This document shows, piece after piece, positions 53,729 to 62,846 of a DNA stretch of 64,000 nucleotides. The notes under the pieces are model-generated. The model searched no databases. It had not been told where the DNA came from and saw nothing but the letters and a program-made list of their open reading frames with translations. This DNA comes from Paenibacillus marchantiae. GTDB lineage: Bacteria; Bacillota; Bacilli; Paenibacillales; Paenibacillaceae. The position numbers and the translations under genes are program-made. Numbering within the stretch: the first letter of the stretch is position 1; each line of letters starts with the position of its first letter. The stretch spans positions 3,224,001-3,288,000 of the forward strand of contig NZ_CP118270.1 of the NCBI RefSeq assembly GCF_028771845.1, given 5' to 3'.

Positions 53729-53832
53729 ACGGCCACCTCCAATGTGAAAATAGAGACGAAATCATTCGTTCGATATTATCAAATGCAGTGAAGACGAAAG
53801 AGGACATGGACAATCTGAGAAAGAAATAAGGT

Positions 53833-53933
53833 TTGAATGATTTTGAACGATATTTAGGGTTGAATGCGATCTTTGATGTCTATAAAATGTCGAATGTTGA
53901 TGGTTTTTGAATGATTTTAAATTAATTTGAATG
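53833..53933 (+). promoter_or_regulatory. Cluster of TTGAATG repeats upstream of fruR
   Basis: TTGAATG occurs at 53833, 53860, 53907 and 53927, and as TCGAATG at 53890. DeoR-type regulators such as FruR bind direct repeats of this kind. TTGTTT (53941) and TACTAT (53963) just downstream form a possible promoter with 16-base spacing. Confidence 0.55.
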
Positions 53934-53990
53934 AAAGTGATTGTTTTTTGAGGGATTTATGTTACTATAAAAGCAGTTGGAGGAATGAAA

Positions 53991-54737
53991 ATGCTAACTG
54001 AAGAACGATATGCTGCAATTATACAGCGCTTACACGAAAGAGGCATTGTGAAACTGCAAGAGCTCGTCGATGTGCTGGGTGCTTCTGAGTCAACGATACG
54101 GCGCGATTTGATTGATCTGGAGAGTCGTCAGATGCTGAAACGCATACATGGTGGTGCTGCTCTAGTGAATGAAAAGACGCCGGAACCTGGTATGGAAGAA
54201 AAAACGTTCAAAAACATTCAACAGAAAACGGCGATTGCTCGTTTAGCTGCACAGGAAATCAACAATGGTGAATGTATCTATCTGGATGCAGGGACGACGA
54301 CATTAGCCATGATTGCCTATATTGAGGCCAAGGACGTTACGGTAGTGACGAACGGACTTTCTCATGTAGAAGCGCTGGTAAGTAAACGAATACGCAGCTA
54401 TCTGCTTGGCGGAATGATGAAAATTCACACCAAAGCCGTGATTGGCAGTATCGCATTACAGAACATGGACAACTTCCGTTTTGATAAATGTTTTATCGGA
54501 ACCAACGGAGTGGATGCCGAAATGGGGTATACAACTCCCGATCCGGAGGAAGCCTTGATTAAAAGACGTGCACATCAATTGTCCGGGAAATCCTACGTGC
54601 TGGCTGATTCCAGCAAAATTGGGGAAATTACTTTTGCCAAACTGTTTGACCTTGAGGAGGCAGACTTGATCACAGAACGTATGCCGGAACACTGGCGCTC
54701 TGTAATCGCCCAGAAAACTAAAATAATTGAGGGATAG
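53991..54737 (+). CDS. fruR: DeoR family repressor of the fructose operon
   Basis: A 248-aa DeoR-type regulator. The N-terminal helix-turn-helix is VKLQELVDVLGASESTIRRDLIDLE with the DeoR signature, followed by RIHGGA. The C-terminal sugar-phosphate-sensing domain (about 75-248) includes DAGTTTLAMI and GTNGVD-like motifs. It likely responds to fructose 1-phosphate and represses fruRKA. ATG 53991 is chosen because GGAGGA (53979-53984) would lie only one base from ATG 53985 but six from 53991. fruK begins 2 bases after its stop. Confidence 0.92.
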   Translation: MLTEERYAAIIQRLHERGIVKLQELVDVLGASESTIRRDLIDLESRQMLKRIHGGAALVNEKTPEPGMEEKTFKNIQQKTAIARLAAQEINNGECIYLDAGTTTLAMIAYIEAKDVTVVTNGLSHVEALVSKRIRSYLLGGMMKIHTKAVIGSIALQNMDNFRFDKCFIGTNGVDAEMGYTTPDPEEALIKRRAHQLSGKSYVLADSSKIGEITFAKLFDLEEADLITERMPEHWRSVIAQKTKIIEG

Positions 54738-54739
54738 CC

Positions 54740-55651
54740 ATGATATATACCGTAACACTTAATCCTTCCATTGATTACATCGTGGAAGTGGATGATCTGA
54801 AGCTTGGTGATTTGAATCGTATGAATCGGGAACTGAAACTTCCTGGAGGCAAAGGCATTAACGTATCGCGAGTGCTTAATCAACTGGGAGCCAAAAACAC
54901 TGCACTCGGATTTCTGGGAGGGTTCACAGGCCGTTTCATTAATGACAAATTGCAGGAAGACAAGATTCTGACGGACTTCGTTACCATCGCAGATGATACC
55001 CGAATTAACATCAAGCTGAAGCATGGGGAAGAGACAGAGATTAACGGACTGGGACCAGCCATTCGACCAGAGGAAGCAGAAGGGTTGCTTAACAAGTTAT
55101 CCGCATTGCAAAAAGGAGATATCGTCATTCTTTCGGGAAGTGTACCACCTTCACTGGGAGCTGATTTCTACAATCGTCTGATCAACGTGTGCAAACAAAC
55201 GAGTGCCGAATTTGTAATCGACACGACAGGACCCGCTTTAATGGATGCTTTGGTACATGAACCGCTGCTGGTGAAGCCGAACCATCACGAACTAGCTGAA
55301 CTTTTCGGAGTAACCATCGACACTCAAGAGGAACTGGTGACCTATGGTCGCAAGCTTTTGGAAGCAGGTGCCAAACATGTGTTGATCTCCATGGCAGGAG
55401 AAGGAGCGCTGTTGATTACCAAAACAGATGTCTACCATGCGAGCGTTCCAAAAGGTGTCGTGAAAAACTCGGTTGGTGCTGGAGATTCCATGATCGGTGG
55501 ATTCGTAGGTACATTTGGATTAAACGAAGACCTGCTTGAAGCGTTCCGAACGGGTGTTGCTTCGGGTAGTGCAACGGCTTTCTCAGATGATCTGGCGACT
55601 CGTGAACTCATCGAAGAGCTGCGTACTCAAGTCACCATAACCAAAATATAG
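54740..55651 (+). CDS. fruK: 1-Phosphofructokinase
   Basis: A 303-aa PfkB/ribokinase-family kinase that converts fructose 1-phosphate and ATP to fructose 1,6-bisphosphate. The substrate motif PGGKGINVSRVL is near residue 35 and the catalytic SVGAGDSMIGG motif has Asp249. FVIDTTGPAL and KPNHHELAELFG are typical. It starts 2 bases after fruR, with GAGGGA inside the fruR end as its ribosome binding site. fruA follows, so the three genes form the fructose operon. Confidence 0.95.
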   Translation: MIYTVTLNPSIDYIVEVDDLKLGDLNRMNRELKLPGGKGINVSRVLNQLGAKNTALGFLGGFTGRFINDKLQEDKILTDFVTIADDTRINIKLKHGEETEINGLGPAIRPEEAEGLLNKLSALQKGDIVILSGSVPPSLGADFYNRLINVCKQTSAEFVIDTTGPALMDALVHEPLLVKPNHHELAELFGVTIDTQEELVTYGRKLLEAGAKHVLISMAGEGALLITKTDVYHASVPKGVVKNSVGAGDSMIGGFVGTFGLNEDLLEAFRTGVASGSATAFSDDLATRELIEELRTQVTITKI

Positions 55652-55786
55652 TCCGTACAAAATGAATGGAATACAGGCCCCTTTTTAGAAGAGGGGATTC
55701 AGTTAATAGCAGATAACAGCGTAAAAAGTACAATTATAAGTCGGTCTGTATCACGCAGGCTGACTGAATTTAAGGGAGTGTACCAA

Positions 55787-57781
55787 ATGAGAATAACAGA
55801 CCTGATGATCCAGGAAACGATGATCATGGACCTGCAAGCCACGACGAAAGAAGAGGCTATTGATGAACTCATTGCAAGTTTAAACCGTAGCGGACGTATT
55901 AATGATCCGGTTCTGTTTAAGGAAATGATTTATAAACGCGAAGCGGAATCCAGCACGGGGATTGGTGGCGGTATTGCCATGCCTCATGCCAAAACAACAG
56001 CAGTTAATGAACCTACGGTTGTATTTGCCAAGAGTCGAAAAGGACTTGATTTTGAAGCGCTTGATGATGAACTGGCTCATATATTCTTCATGATTGCAGC
56101 TCCAGAGGGGGCGGCCAATACGCATCTTCGTACACTTGCGGCTCTTTCCAGGCTGTTGATTGATAGCGATTTCATCTCGCAGCTAATGAGCACGGACACT
56201 CCTGAAGAAGTGACTGCATTATTCGATGCCAAACAGGCGGAAGAAGCGGAGAAAAAAGCTGCCAAAGAAAAAGCCGAAGCGGAGAAAGCAGCAAATGCTG
56301 CAAATGGAACAAACGCTGTATCTGGCGCGGGCAATGCGAATGGACAGAAGCAGAATACATCAGGCCTTATTGTTGGTGATGCGGCATCTGAAGATTTTGT
56401 CGTTGCAGTAACCGCTTGCCCAACAGGTATTGCTCACACGTTCATGGCTGAAGACGCTCTCAAAAAGAAAGCACAGGAAATGGGCATTAATATCCGAGTA
56501 GAGACCAACGGTTCCGAAGGAGCACAGAACGTACTGACAGCTGATGAAATCGCTCGTGCCAAAGGGGTTATCATTGCGGCAGATAAAAATGTGGAAATGG
56601 CCCGCTTTGATGGCAAACCGGTATTACAAAGACCCGTAAGCGATGGCATTCGCAAATCCGAAGAACTGATTCGCAAAGCAGTTAACGGGGACGCTCCGAT
56701 CTACCGAAGCCAAGGCGGCAACGGTGGGAAGGGTGAAGGAGAAAGCCAAGGCAAATTGAGCATGGGCAGCAAGATTTATAAAGATTTGATGAATGGGATC
56801 TCGCATATGCTTCCATTTGTTGTAGGTGGCGGGATTTTGCTCGCCATATCCTTCTTGTTTGAACAAATTGCGAGTCCGGACAATCCTATTGTGCAATTGT
56901 TGCAGACCATTGGTGGCGGGACCGGTGCGTTCCACTTCCTGATTCCTGTCCTTGCCGGATTTATTGCGATGAGTATTGGTGATCGTCCGGCCCTGATGCC
57001 TGGTATGGTCGGTGGATTGATGGCTGTGAATTCGAACGCTGGTTTCCTTGGTGGTCTGGCTGCCGGTTTCCTGGCAGGTTACGTTGTAATTGGTCTGCGC
57101 AAACTGTTTAAAGGACTGCCTAAAGCAATTGACGGATTGAAACCAATCCTGCTGTATCCTGTGTTCGGATTGCTTATCGTTGGTGCAATAAGTTTCTATG
57201 TCTTTGATCCAATCTTCGGTTCTCTTAACACATGGCTTGTAGATGCACTTGGAAACCTGGGTACTGGAAATGCTGTATTGCTTGGCTTGCTGCTTGGCGG
57301 CATGATGTCCATCGATATGGGTGGACCGTTTAACAAAGCGGCTTATACATTTGCTATCGGTGTATTCACATCCAGCGGAAATACAGATGGTGCTTGGATG
57401 GCAGCTGTTATGGCAGGCGGTATGGTACCGCCGCTGGCGATTGCACTCGCTACAACGTTCTTCAAATCCAAATTTACGGAGCAAGAACGCAAATCAGGTT
57501 TGACGAATTATGTGCTCGGATTTTCCTTCATCACAGAAGGTGCCATTCCATTTGCTGCGGCTGACCCGCTACGTGTTCTGACATCCTGTATTCTCGGTTC
57601 TGCTGTTGCAGGTGGACTGACTCAACTGTGGAGCATTAACGTACCTGCTCCGCATGGCGGAATCTTCGTTGCGGCACTGGCGAATCACGCATTACTCTTC
57701 CTGCTTGCTGTAGCAATCGGTGCAGTAATCTCCGGTCTGATTCTCGGACTGTGGAAAAAATCGCCGACCGTTCTGAAATAA
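55787..57781 (+). CDS. fruA: PTS fructose transporter subunit IIABC
   Basis: A 664-aa fused PTS permease for fructose uptake with phosphorylation to fructose 1-phosphate. EIIA (about 1-150) has phospho-His67 in AMPHAKT. After an Ala/Glu-rich coiled linker (150-195), EIIB has phospho-Cys211 in VTACPTGIAHTF. EIIC (about 320-660) is the membrane channel, with about nine to ten helices and MSIDMGGPFNKAAYTF and EGAIPFAAADP. ATG 55787 follows AAGGGAG by 8 bases; GTG 55778 overlaps that site. A 126-base gap from fruK holds a CCCCTTTTT/GAGGGG hairpin that may tune expression. Confidence 0.95.
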   Translation: MRITDLMIQETMIMDLQATTKEEAIDELIASLNRSGRINDPVLFKEMIYKREAESSTGIGGGIAMPHAKTTAVNEPTVVFAKSRKGLDFEALDDELAHIFFMIAAPEGAANTHLRTLAALSRLLIDSDFISQLMSTDTPEEVTALFDAKQAEEAEKKAAKEKAEAEKAANAANGTNAVSGAGNANGQKQNTSGLIVGDAASEDFVVAVTACPTGIAHTFMAEDALKKKAQEMGINIRVETNGSEGAQNVLTADEIARAKGVIIAADKNVEMARFDGKPVLQRPVSDGIRKSEELIRKAVNGDAPIYRSQGGNGGKGEGESQGKLSMGSKIYKDLMNGISHMLPFVVGGGILLAISFLFEQIASPDNPIVQLLQTIGGGTGAFHFLIPVLAGFIAMSIGDRPALMPGMVGGLMAVNSNAGFLGGLAAGFLAGYVVIGLRKLFKGLPKAIDGLKPILLYPVFGLLIVGAISFYVFDPIFGSLNTWLVDALGNLGTGNAVLLGLLLGGMMSIDMGGPFNKAAYTFAIGVFTSSGNTDGAWMAAVMAGGMVPPLAIALATTFFKSKFTEQERKSGLTNYVLGFSFITEGAIPFAAADPLRVLTSCILGSAVAGGLTQLWSINVPAPHGGIFVAALANHALLFLLAVAIGAVISGLILGLWKKSPTVLK

Positions 57782-57849
57782 GTCAAAGGGTAAAGTTTCC
57801 CTAAAAGTTATAAACAATCTCTATCTCATAGATTATTTAAAATAAGATG

Positions 57850-57888
57850 GCATCTCCTCAGTGAAATTCACTGGGGAGATGCTTTTTT
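57850..57888 (+). terminator. Intrinsic terminator of the fructose operon
   Basis: GCATCTCC-CAGTGAA pairs with TTCACTG-GGGAGATGC, followed by six T. Confidence 0.9.
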
Positions 57889-57934
57889 ATTTCGCTGCAG
57901 GTCATTCTGTGATAAGATAAATAATATCTAATTA

Positions 57935-57951
57935 ATGAAACGACGTTTCAT
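57935..57951. promoter_or_regulatory. Perfect operator palindrome upstream of the methyltransferase gene
   Basis: ATGAAAC-GAC-GTTTCAT is a perfect 7-3-7 inverted repeat, and a third half-site ATGAAAC follows at 57954. It lies 27 bases before the start codon, where a repressor would block transcription. Confidence 0.7.
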
Positions 57952-57978
57952 CTAATGAAACTATAAGGAGGGAACAGC

Positions 57979-58764
57979 ATGTCTAATGATCAGATTAAAG
58001 GACAGGTACGCAAACAATTTGCGAAAAATGCGGAGAAATATGTGACTAGTGCCGGTCATGCCAAAGGTGATGATCTGGCATTGCTTGTGGCTTCATCTCA
58101 AGCAAGCTTGGATATGAAGGTGCTGGATATTGCCACTGGCGGAGGACATGTTGCCAATGCATTAGCTCCGCTTGTTGAGCAGGTTATCGCATTGGATTTA
58201 ACGGATGAGATGTTACAAGTGGCTGAACATTTTATCCGGGGAAATGGGCACCAGAATGTGGATTTTGTTGCAGGAGATGCTGAACACGTCCCTTTCGAGG
58301 ATGATTTCTTTGACCTTGTGACCTGTCGCATTGCTGCACACCATTTTCCAGACGTATCTTCCTTTGTATCCGAGGCGCTTCGAGTAATGAAACCTGGTGG
58401 CAGACTGTTATTAATTGATAATGTGGCACCTGAACGTGATGAGAATGACCAATTTTACAATGAAATCGAGAAGTGGCGTGATGGAAGTCATGTTCGGGCA
58501 TGGCGTAAGACGGAATGGATTCGGATGTTGGAGCTTGCCGGATTTCGAATGGAAGCGATGGTTTCCTTTGAGAAACACTTTATATTTGAAGACTGGTGCA
58601 ATAGGGCTGGACTCCCGGAGTCGGAAAGTAGAGAGCTTGAAGCAAGCATGCTGAGCGCGCCATCTGTGATTAAGAAGTATTTCAATTTTGAAGTGACGCA
58701 TTCTGGCAGACTCGTTAGCTTCAAAGGAGAAAGTGTATATATTCAGGCGGTAAAAGGAAAATAA
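57979..58764 (+). CDS. Class I SAM-dependent methyltransferase
   Basis: A 261-aa methyltransferase of the Methyltransf_11/UbiE-like group. Motif I is VLDIATGGGHVANAL (about 48-62), the acidic residue of motif II is in IALDLTDEML, and DLVTCRIAAHHF and LRVMKPGGRLLLIDN mark motifs IV-V. The substrate is unknown. ATAAGGAGGG precedes the ATG. It is a single gene with a perfect operator-like palindrome before it, and a terminator shared with the convergent dehydrogenase gene. Confidence 0.88.
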   Translation: MSNDQIKGQVRKQFAKNAEKYVTSAGHAKGDDLALLVASSQASLDMKVLDIATGGGHVANALAPLVEQVIALDLTDEMLQVAEHFIRGNGHQNVDFVAGDAEHVPFEDDFFDLVTCRIAAHHFPDVSSFVSEALRVMKPGGRLLLIDNVAPERDENDQFYNEIEKWRDGSHVRAWRKTEWIRMLELAGFRMEAMVSFEKHFIFEDWCNRAGLPESESRELEASMLSAPSVIKKYFNFEVTHSGRLVSFKGESVYIQAVKGK

Positions 58765-58812
58765 GGTTTCGCCATTATTAATTAATTCGTTTAAGTGAAC
58801 AAAAGCAAAAGC

Positions 58813-58854
58813 AAAAAAGGCAGAGGGCCCGCGTAAGGGACATCTGCCTTTTTA
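58813..58854. terminator. Bidirectional terminator between convergent genes
   Basis: AAAAGGCAGA pairs with TCTGCCTTTT around a GC-rich inner loop; A- and T-runs flank it on both sides. Confidence 0.85.
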
Positions 58855-58870
58855 GATCGTCGTCACATAA

Positions 58871-60010
58871 TCAAGGTTTCAGTATAACTTTGGTACACTC
58901 GTCTTCGTGTTCGTAGAAAATCCGGTAAGCTTCCTTCGCATTCTCCAGCGCAATGCGGTGAGAGATGATCTCGGTAGGGTCGAATTCGCCAGCCGTGATT
59001 TTGCGGAAAATCTCCGGCATATAGTGAATAACAGGGGCTTGTCCCATTCTCAGGTTGATGTTTCGTTCAAACAGATTGCCTAGGGGGAACATGTTATAGG
59101 TCGAGCCATAAACACCCGTCAGTTGCATCGTCCCGAATTTGCGCACAGCCTTGATACCGATCTCAATTGCACTTAATGTACCGCCTTGAATTTTCAGCTT
59201 CTGTCCAATTTCCTCCAAAGTGGATTTCTTGCCATCCATGCCTACACAGTCGATGACAACATCCGCTCCGCCTTGGGTTATTTCGCGAATATGTTCACCC
59301 ATATCATCGTAATCTTCAAAATTAAATACTTCGGAATTATTCATTCGTTTGGCTTTGTCCAGTCGATACGGAAGACGATCCACAGCAATGACTCGCTTGG
59401 CACCTTTCATCCAGGCGAATTTTTGTGCCATCAGGCCAATCGGCCCGCTGCCAAGCACAGTTACAGTGTCTCCCGGCTTCACCCCGGCGTTCTCAACACT
59501 CCAGTACGCAGTAGGGAGCACATCGGACAGGAATAACAGGGCTTCATCCTCGAGCTCACATGATTCGGGAATCACAAAAGGCATGAAATTCCCATAAGGA
59601 ACACGCAAAAATTCAGCCTGACCGCCCGGATAATTTCCGTATCGTTCCGTGAAGCCAAAATAACCTCCGGTATGAACCTCCGGATTGCGGTTTGAGTTAT
59701 CGCACTGGCTCTCCATGTCGTGATTGCAATAAAAGCATTCGCCGCAGGAGATGTTAAAAGGCAACACCACACGATCTCCTTTTTTTACTCGCGTCACTTC
59801 AGGTCCCACTTCCTCAACAATGCCCATCGGCTCATGGCCGATGACATAATCCTTCTGGGCTGGCAGAGCTCCCTGATAAATATGAAGATCTGATCCACAT
59901 ATGGCTGTAGAAGTAATACGCACGATGATGTCATCCTTTTGCTGCAATCGTGGATCTTCCACCTCTTTGACTTGAATATCCTTGGTTCCTTGAAAAGTAA
60001 CAGCTTTCAT
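58871..60010 (-). CDS. Zinc-dependent alcohol dehydrogenase
   Basis: A 379-aa MDR-family dehydrogenase. Catalytic zinc ligands are Cys38 (AICGSDLH), His59 and Glu60 (GHEPMG). The structural zinc site is Cys89, 92, 95 and 103 (CGECFYCNHDMESQC). The NAD motif is VLGSGPIGLMAQKFA. The overall pattern is that of the glutathione-independent formaldehyde dehydrogenase-like group. ATG 60010 is chosen because GGAGG lies 9 bases upstream; ATG 60016 is too close. It starts 28 bases after the oxalate decarboxylase stop, so the two form an operon; a link through formate or an aldehyde is a guess. Confidence 0.88.
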   Translation of the reverse strand: MKAVTFQGTKDIQVKEVEDPRLQQKDDIIVRITSTAICGSDLHIYQGALPAQKDYVIGHEPMGIVEEVGPEVTRVKKGDRVVLPFNISCGECFYCNHDMESQCDNSNRNPEVHTGGYFGFTERYGNYPGGQAEFLRVPYGNFMPFVIPESCELEDEALLFLSDVLPTAYWSVENAGVKPGDTVTVLGSGPIGLMAQKFAWMKGAKRVIAVDRLPYRLDKAKRMNNSEVFNFEDYDDMGEHIREITQGGADVVIDCVGMDGKKSTLEEIGQKLKIQGGTLSAIEIGIKAVRKFGTMQLTGVYGSTYNMFPLGNLFERNINLRMGQAPVIHYMPEIFRKITAGEFDPTEIISHRIALENAKEAYRIFYEHEDECTKVILKP

Positions 60011-60038
60011 CTTCATATTCCTCCTAGATGTATTCCTA

Positions 60039-61202
60039 TTAAACAACAGGCCATTTTTCTTTACGCAACGAATGGAGCAGTTCGGGGGAAGCGTTCAGGT
60101 TGTCATGCACTAGCTCTTCCGGGGTTAATGCCATCCATTGATTCAGGGAGATATCCTCAAAGCGGTCACTTCTAAACATCTCCAAAAACCATAACGTATC
60201 GGTGCCCGTATTCTGAATATAATGCCCCATGGCTACAGGAACGTATCCAACATCTCCAGCCCGATAGTCGAATGTGCGTGCAATGCCATTCCCTCCAAAA
60301 ACCGTCATTCTTCCTTGCCCGGTCAAATAGTATTGCCATTCATCCGCATTGGGATGCCAGTGAAGTTCGCGCATACCTCCAGGCTTGATTTCCACGAGTG
60401 CTGCGGCAACGGTTGTTGAGATCGGAAAGTTAGTGGAGTCCACAATGCGCACACTGCCTCCCGGTGTAACGATCGGTTTCTGAGCTAATAGCCGATGTTT
60501 GAAGGAGAGCGGAACCGTGCCATAGGGGGACTGCACTTCCTGGCTTGAGAGGGAACCAGGGACCTGATCCTGAAAAATGTAAACCTGTTCTGTTGGCATG
60601 GATTGGAACGCGGATTCGGGTATGCCAAAATTGACGGACAACACTTCCGGTGGCGTATGCGCAAACCAATCAGAGATGGATAATGTATTCAGATCGGAGA
60701 AGGACCCATCATCAAATACAAGCAAAAACTCACATCCATCGGCCAAGCCCTGAATGGAATGGGGCAGACCTTTTGGGAAAAACCACAGATCTCCCGGCCC
60801 CACATCTGCAATAAAATTACGACCTTGCTGATCCACGGACGTAATTCGTGCCGTACCCCAGATCATATACGCCCATTCCGATTGCTGATGCCAGTGCAAC
60901 TCCCGTACACCTCCAGGTGTAAGGCTCATATTCACACCAGCTAGTGTCGTAGCGATGGGCAGATCCCGTACCGTAATTTCGCGGGACCAGCCGCCATGGT
61001 TCAACTGCATATGTGTATCGGAAAAAGACATTCTCAGGTTGGGTAATAAGCCGTTGTCGGTTACCGGAGGTACCAGCATATCCGGATTTTGTAGATCTCT
61101 CATCACATCCCGAGGCCCCAGATCCGGACTTCCGGCACCGTCTTTTCGTATCGGCTGCGGTATAATTAATGGCTTGCCATTGTTGTTGTTTTCATTTTTC
61201 AT
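60039..61202 (-). CDS. Oxalate decarboxylase (bicupin) with altered lid
   Basis: A 387-aa bicupin close in length to B. subtilis OxdC (385). Both manganese sites are complete: His103, His105, Glu109, His148 in the N-terminal cupin and His281, His283, Glu288, His327 in the C-terminal one; Arg100 and Glu341 are kept too. The family converts oxalate to formate and CO2. The active-site lid that reads SENST in OxdC is SDLNT here, so the proton-donor Glu162 of OxdC is Asp170. Activity may therefore be lower or shifted. No signal peptide. ATG 61202 follows GGAGG by 9 bases. It heads an operon with the alcohol dehydrogenase. Confidence 0.9.
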   Translation of the reverse strand: MKNENNNNGKPLIIPQPIRKDGAGSPDLGPRDVMRDLQNPDMLVPPVTDNGLLPNLRMSFSDTHMQLNHGGWSREITVRDLPIATTLAGVNMSLTPGGVRELHWHQQSEWAYMIWGTARITSVDQQGRNFIADVGPGDLWFFPKGLPHSIQGLADGCEFLLVFDDGSFSDLNTLSISDWFAHTPPEVLSVNFGIPESAFQSMPTEQVYIFQDQVPGSLSSQEVQSPYGTVPLSFKHRLLAQKPIVTPGGSVRIVDSTNFPISTTVAAALVEIKPGGMRELHWHPNADEWQYYLTGQGRMTVFGGNGIARTFDYRAGDVGYVPVAMGHYIQNTGTDTLWFLEMFRSDRFEDISLNQWMALTPEELVHDNLNASPELLHSLRKEKWPVV

Positions 61203-61354
61203 ATGCAGATTCCTCCAGTTCATCACTTCGTCCCATGACAGATGTCGGTATAGTGAAGATTATGAACCAGAGCCTGGCAATTATGAGGGACGGGAATAAT
61301 CTGCGTTGGCGAAGTGGAAAATAACGTGAAAATTCACGATAGGTGGTGAGAGGA

Positions 61355-62749
61355 ATGCGCAAACGTTTCAGGTTATTGCTTTACATCTGTTTCATTGTTG
61401 GGACTGTCGCTTCTTCAATCGCTGCGAGGCCACTGGAGGTTCTGGCCAGTCCGGATGACATAAGGAAAGACAATGTAGCTTCTTCACAGGAACAGTTGGC
61501 TTATTCGCTTGGGGTTCAGGCTTACATATACGGCTATCCGCTGGTAGTTATGGAACAAACGAGACAGATGGCTCTGAAAACAAGAGCCCCACTCAATCAG
61601 TTTTATTACTCCAGCATGCTGGCTTCTCCGCAATATCACGATATTGTAACTCCTAATAGCAATACACTTTATTTTAGTGCCTGGCTGGATCTCTCCAAAG
61701 GCCCGGTGATACTGAACGTTCCGGCTAACACGGATGACCGTTATTACACCGTTCAAATGCTCGATGCGTATACCAATACGTTCAGGAATGTGTCCAATCG
61801 TACGACAGAAAACAAGGCAGGGCAGTTCACCATCGTTGGACCCGGTAGAAGCAGTGATATAACTAAAGCATCTATCCATGCCCCAACGCCAATCGTTTGG
61901 CTGCTCGGACGTGTGCAAGTGAATGGTAAAGAGGATCTGAACCGTGCAGTTGCTTTCGAGAAACAATTCACCCTGTCAACGCCAACCAGTAATCCTTCCA
62001 GTGGTATAACAGACGGTTCGTCTTCGAATCAGATGTCTTCCATGAAGAACGACCCGTTTGCTTTCTATAAAATCATGACGGAACAGATTCGGCAAAATCC
62101 TCCGCCCGCCTGTGATGCAGTTCTGCTGGATCAGTTCAAGCTAATCGGCATTGATCCTGCCAAGGGATTTGAATCAGCTGATCTGAATGCTGCCACGAAA
62201 GCCGGACTGTTGCGTGCCGCAAAGGATGCGCAACGTATTATTGCAAATTCAGTCAAGTCGATTCCGACCGCCAATGGATGGTATATCGGCCATGATATTG
62301 GAACCTATGGTACCCAATTTCTGCTGCGAGCTGTCGTTGCATATTCCGGTTTGGGCGCCAATGTCCCGGAGGAAGAGCTATATGCACGTGCATTTGTAGA
62401 TCAAAATGGGGAAAAGCTGCATGGCAAGCAACGTTATGTGTTGCATTTTAACAAGAATGATCTTCCGCAGGTGACCGGATTTTGGTCTCTCACCCTGTAT
62501 GGTTCGAATTTTTATCTGGTCGATAATGCCATTGGCAGATATTCGATTGGGGATTTGACGAAAGGTTTGCTGTACAATCCTGATGGTTCACTGGACCTTT
62601 ATATTCAGCAGTCTGCTCCTGAAGGGAAGGAATCGAATTGGCTTCCTGCACCACCAGGAGACTTCAATTTGGTGCTAAGGATGTTTGCTCCGAAACCATC
62701 CATGCTGGAAGGGGAATATGAAGTACCTCCGGTCGCTCGGATACAATAA
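61355..62749 (+). CDS. Secreted DUF1254/DUF1214 protein
   Basis: A 464-aa protein with a signal peptide or anchor (hydrophobic 6-26, possible cleavage near VLA). The N-terminal DUF1254 region (about 45-175) has YIYGYPLVVMEQTR, TPNSNTLYFSAWLDL and DDRYYTVQMLDAYTN; the C-terminal DUF1214 region (about 345-460) has FWSLTLYGSNFYLVDN and SNWLPAPPGDFNLVLRMF. The biochemical function of this family is not established. ATG 61355 is taken, with AGGTGGTGA just upstream; GTGs at 61343/61346 overlap that site. It is divergent from the oxalate decarboxylase gene; a CGTGAA/TTCACG dyad lies at 61325-61338 between them. Confidence 0.82.
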   Translation: MRKRFRLLLYICFIVGTVASSIAARPLEVLASPDDIRKDNVASSQEQLAYSLGVQAYIYGYPLVVMEQTRQMALKTRAPLNQFYYSSMLASPQYHDIVTPNSNTLYFSAWLDLSKGPVILNVPANTDDRYYTVQMLDAYTNTFRNVSNRTTENKAGQFTIVGPGRSSDITKASIHAPTPIVWLLGRVQVNGKEDLNRAVAFEKQFTLSTPTSNPSSGITDGSSSNQMSSMKNDPFAFYKIMTEQIRQNPPPACDAVLLDQFKLIGIDPAKGFESADLNAATKAGLLRAAKDAQRIIANSVKSIPTANGWYIGHDIGTYGTQFLLRAVVAYSGLGANVPEEELYARAFVDQNGEKLHGKQRYVLHFNKNDLPQVTGFWSLTLYGSNFYLVDNAIGRYSIGDLTKGLLYNPDGSLDLYIQQSAPEGKESNWLPAPPGDFNLVLRMFAPKPSMLEGEYEVPPVARIQ

Positions 62750-62799
62750 GAAGCCTGGATACCATACATGTAAGGAGTAAAATGAATCCAAAGGAACAA

Positions 62800-62837
62800 C
62801 AAAAAGACGTGACCGATACGCTCGGTCCCGTCTTTTT
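62800..62837. terminator. Bidirectional terminator between convergent genes
   Basis: AAAAAGACG-GACCGA pairs with TCGGTC-CGTCTTTTT; it can serve both the DUF1254 gene and the convergent SDR gene. Confidence 0.85.
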
Positions 62838-62846
62838 GAAGAAAGC

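Noticed and set aside
56624..57484. 286-codon minus-strand frame opposite fruA
   Set aside because: Antisense shadow of a conserved PTS permease, with no start signals.
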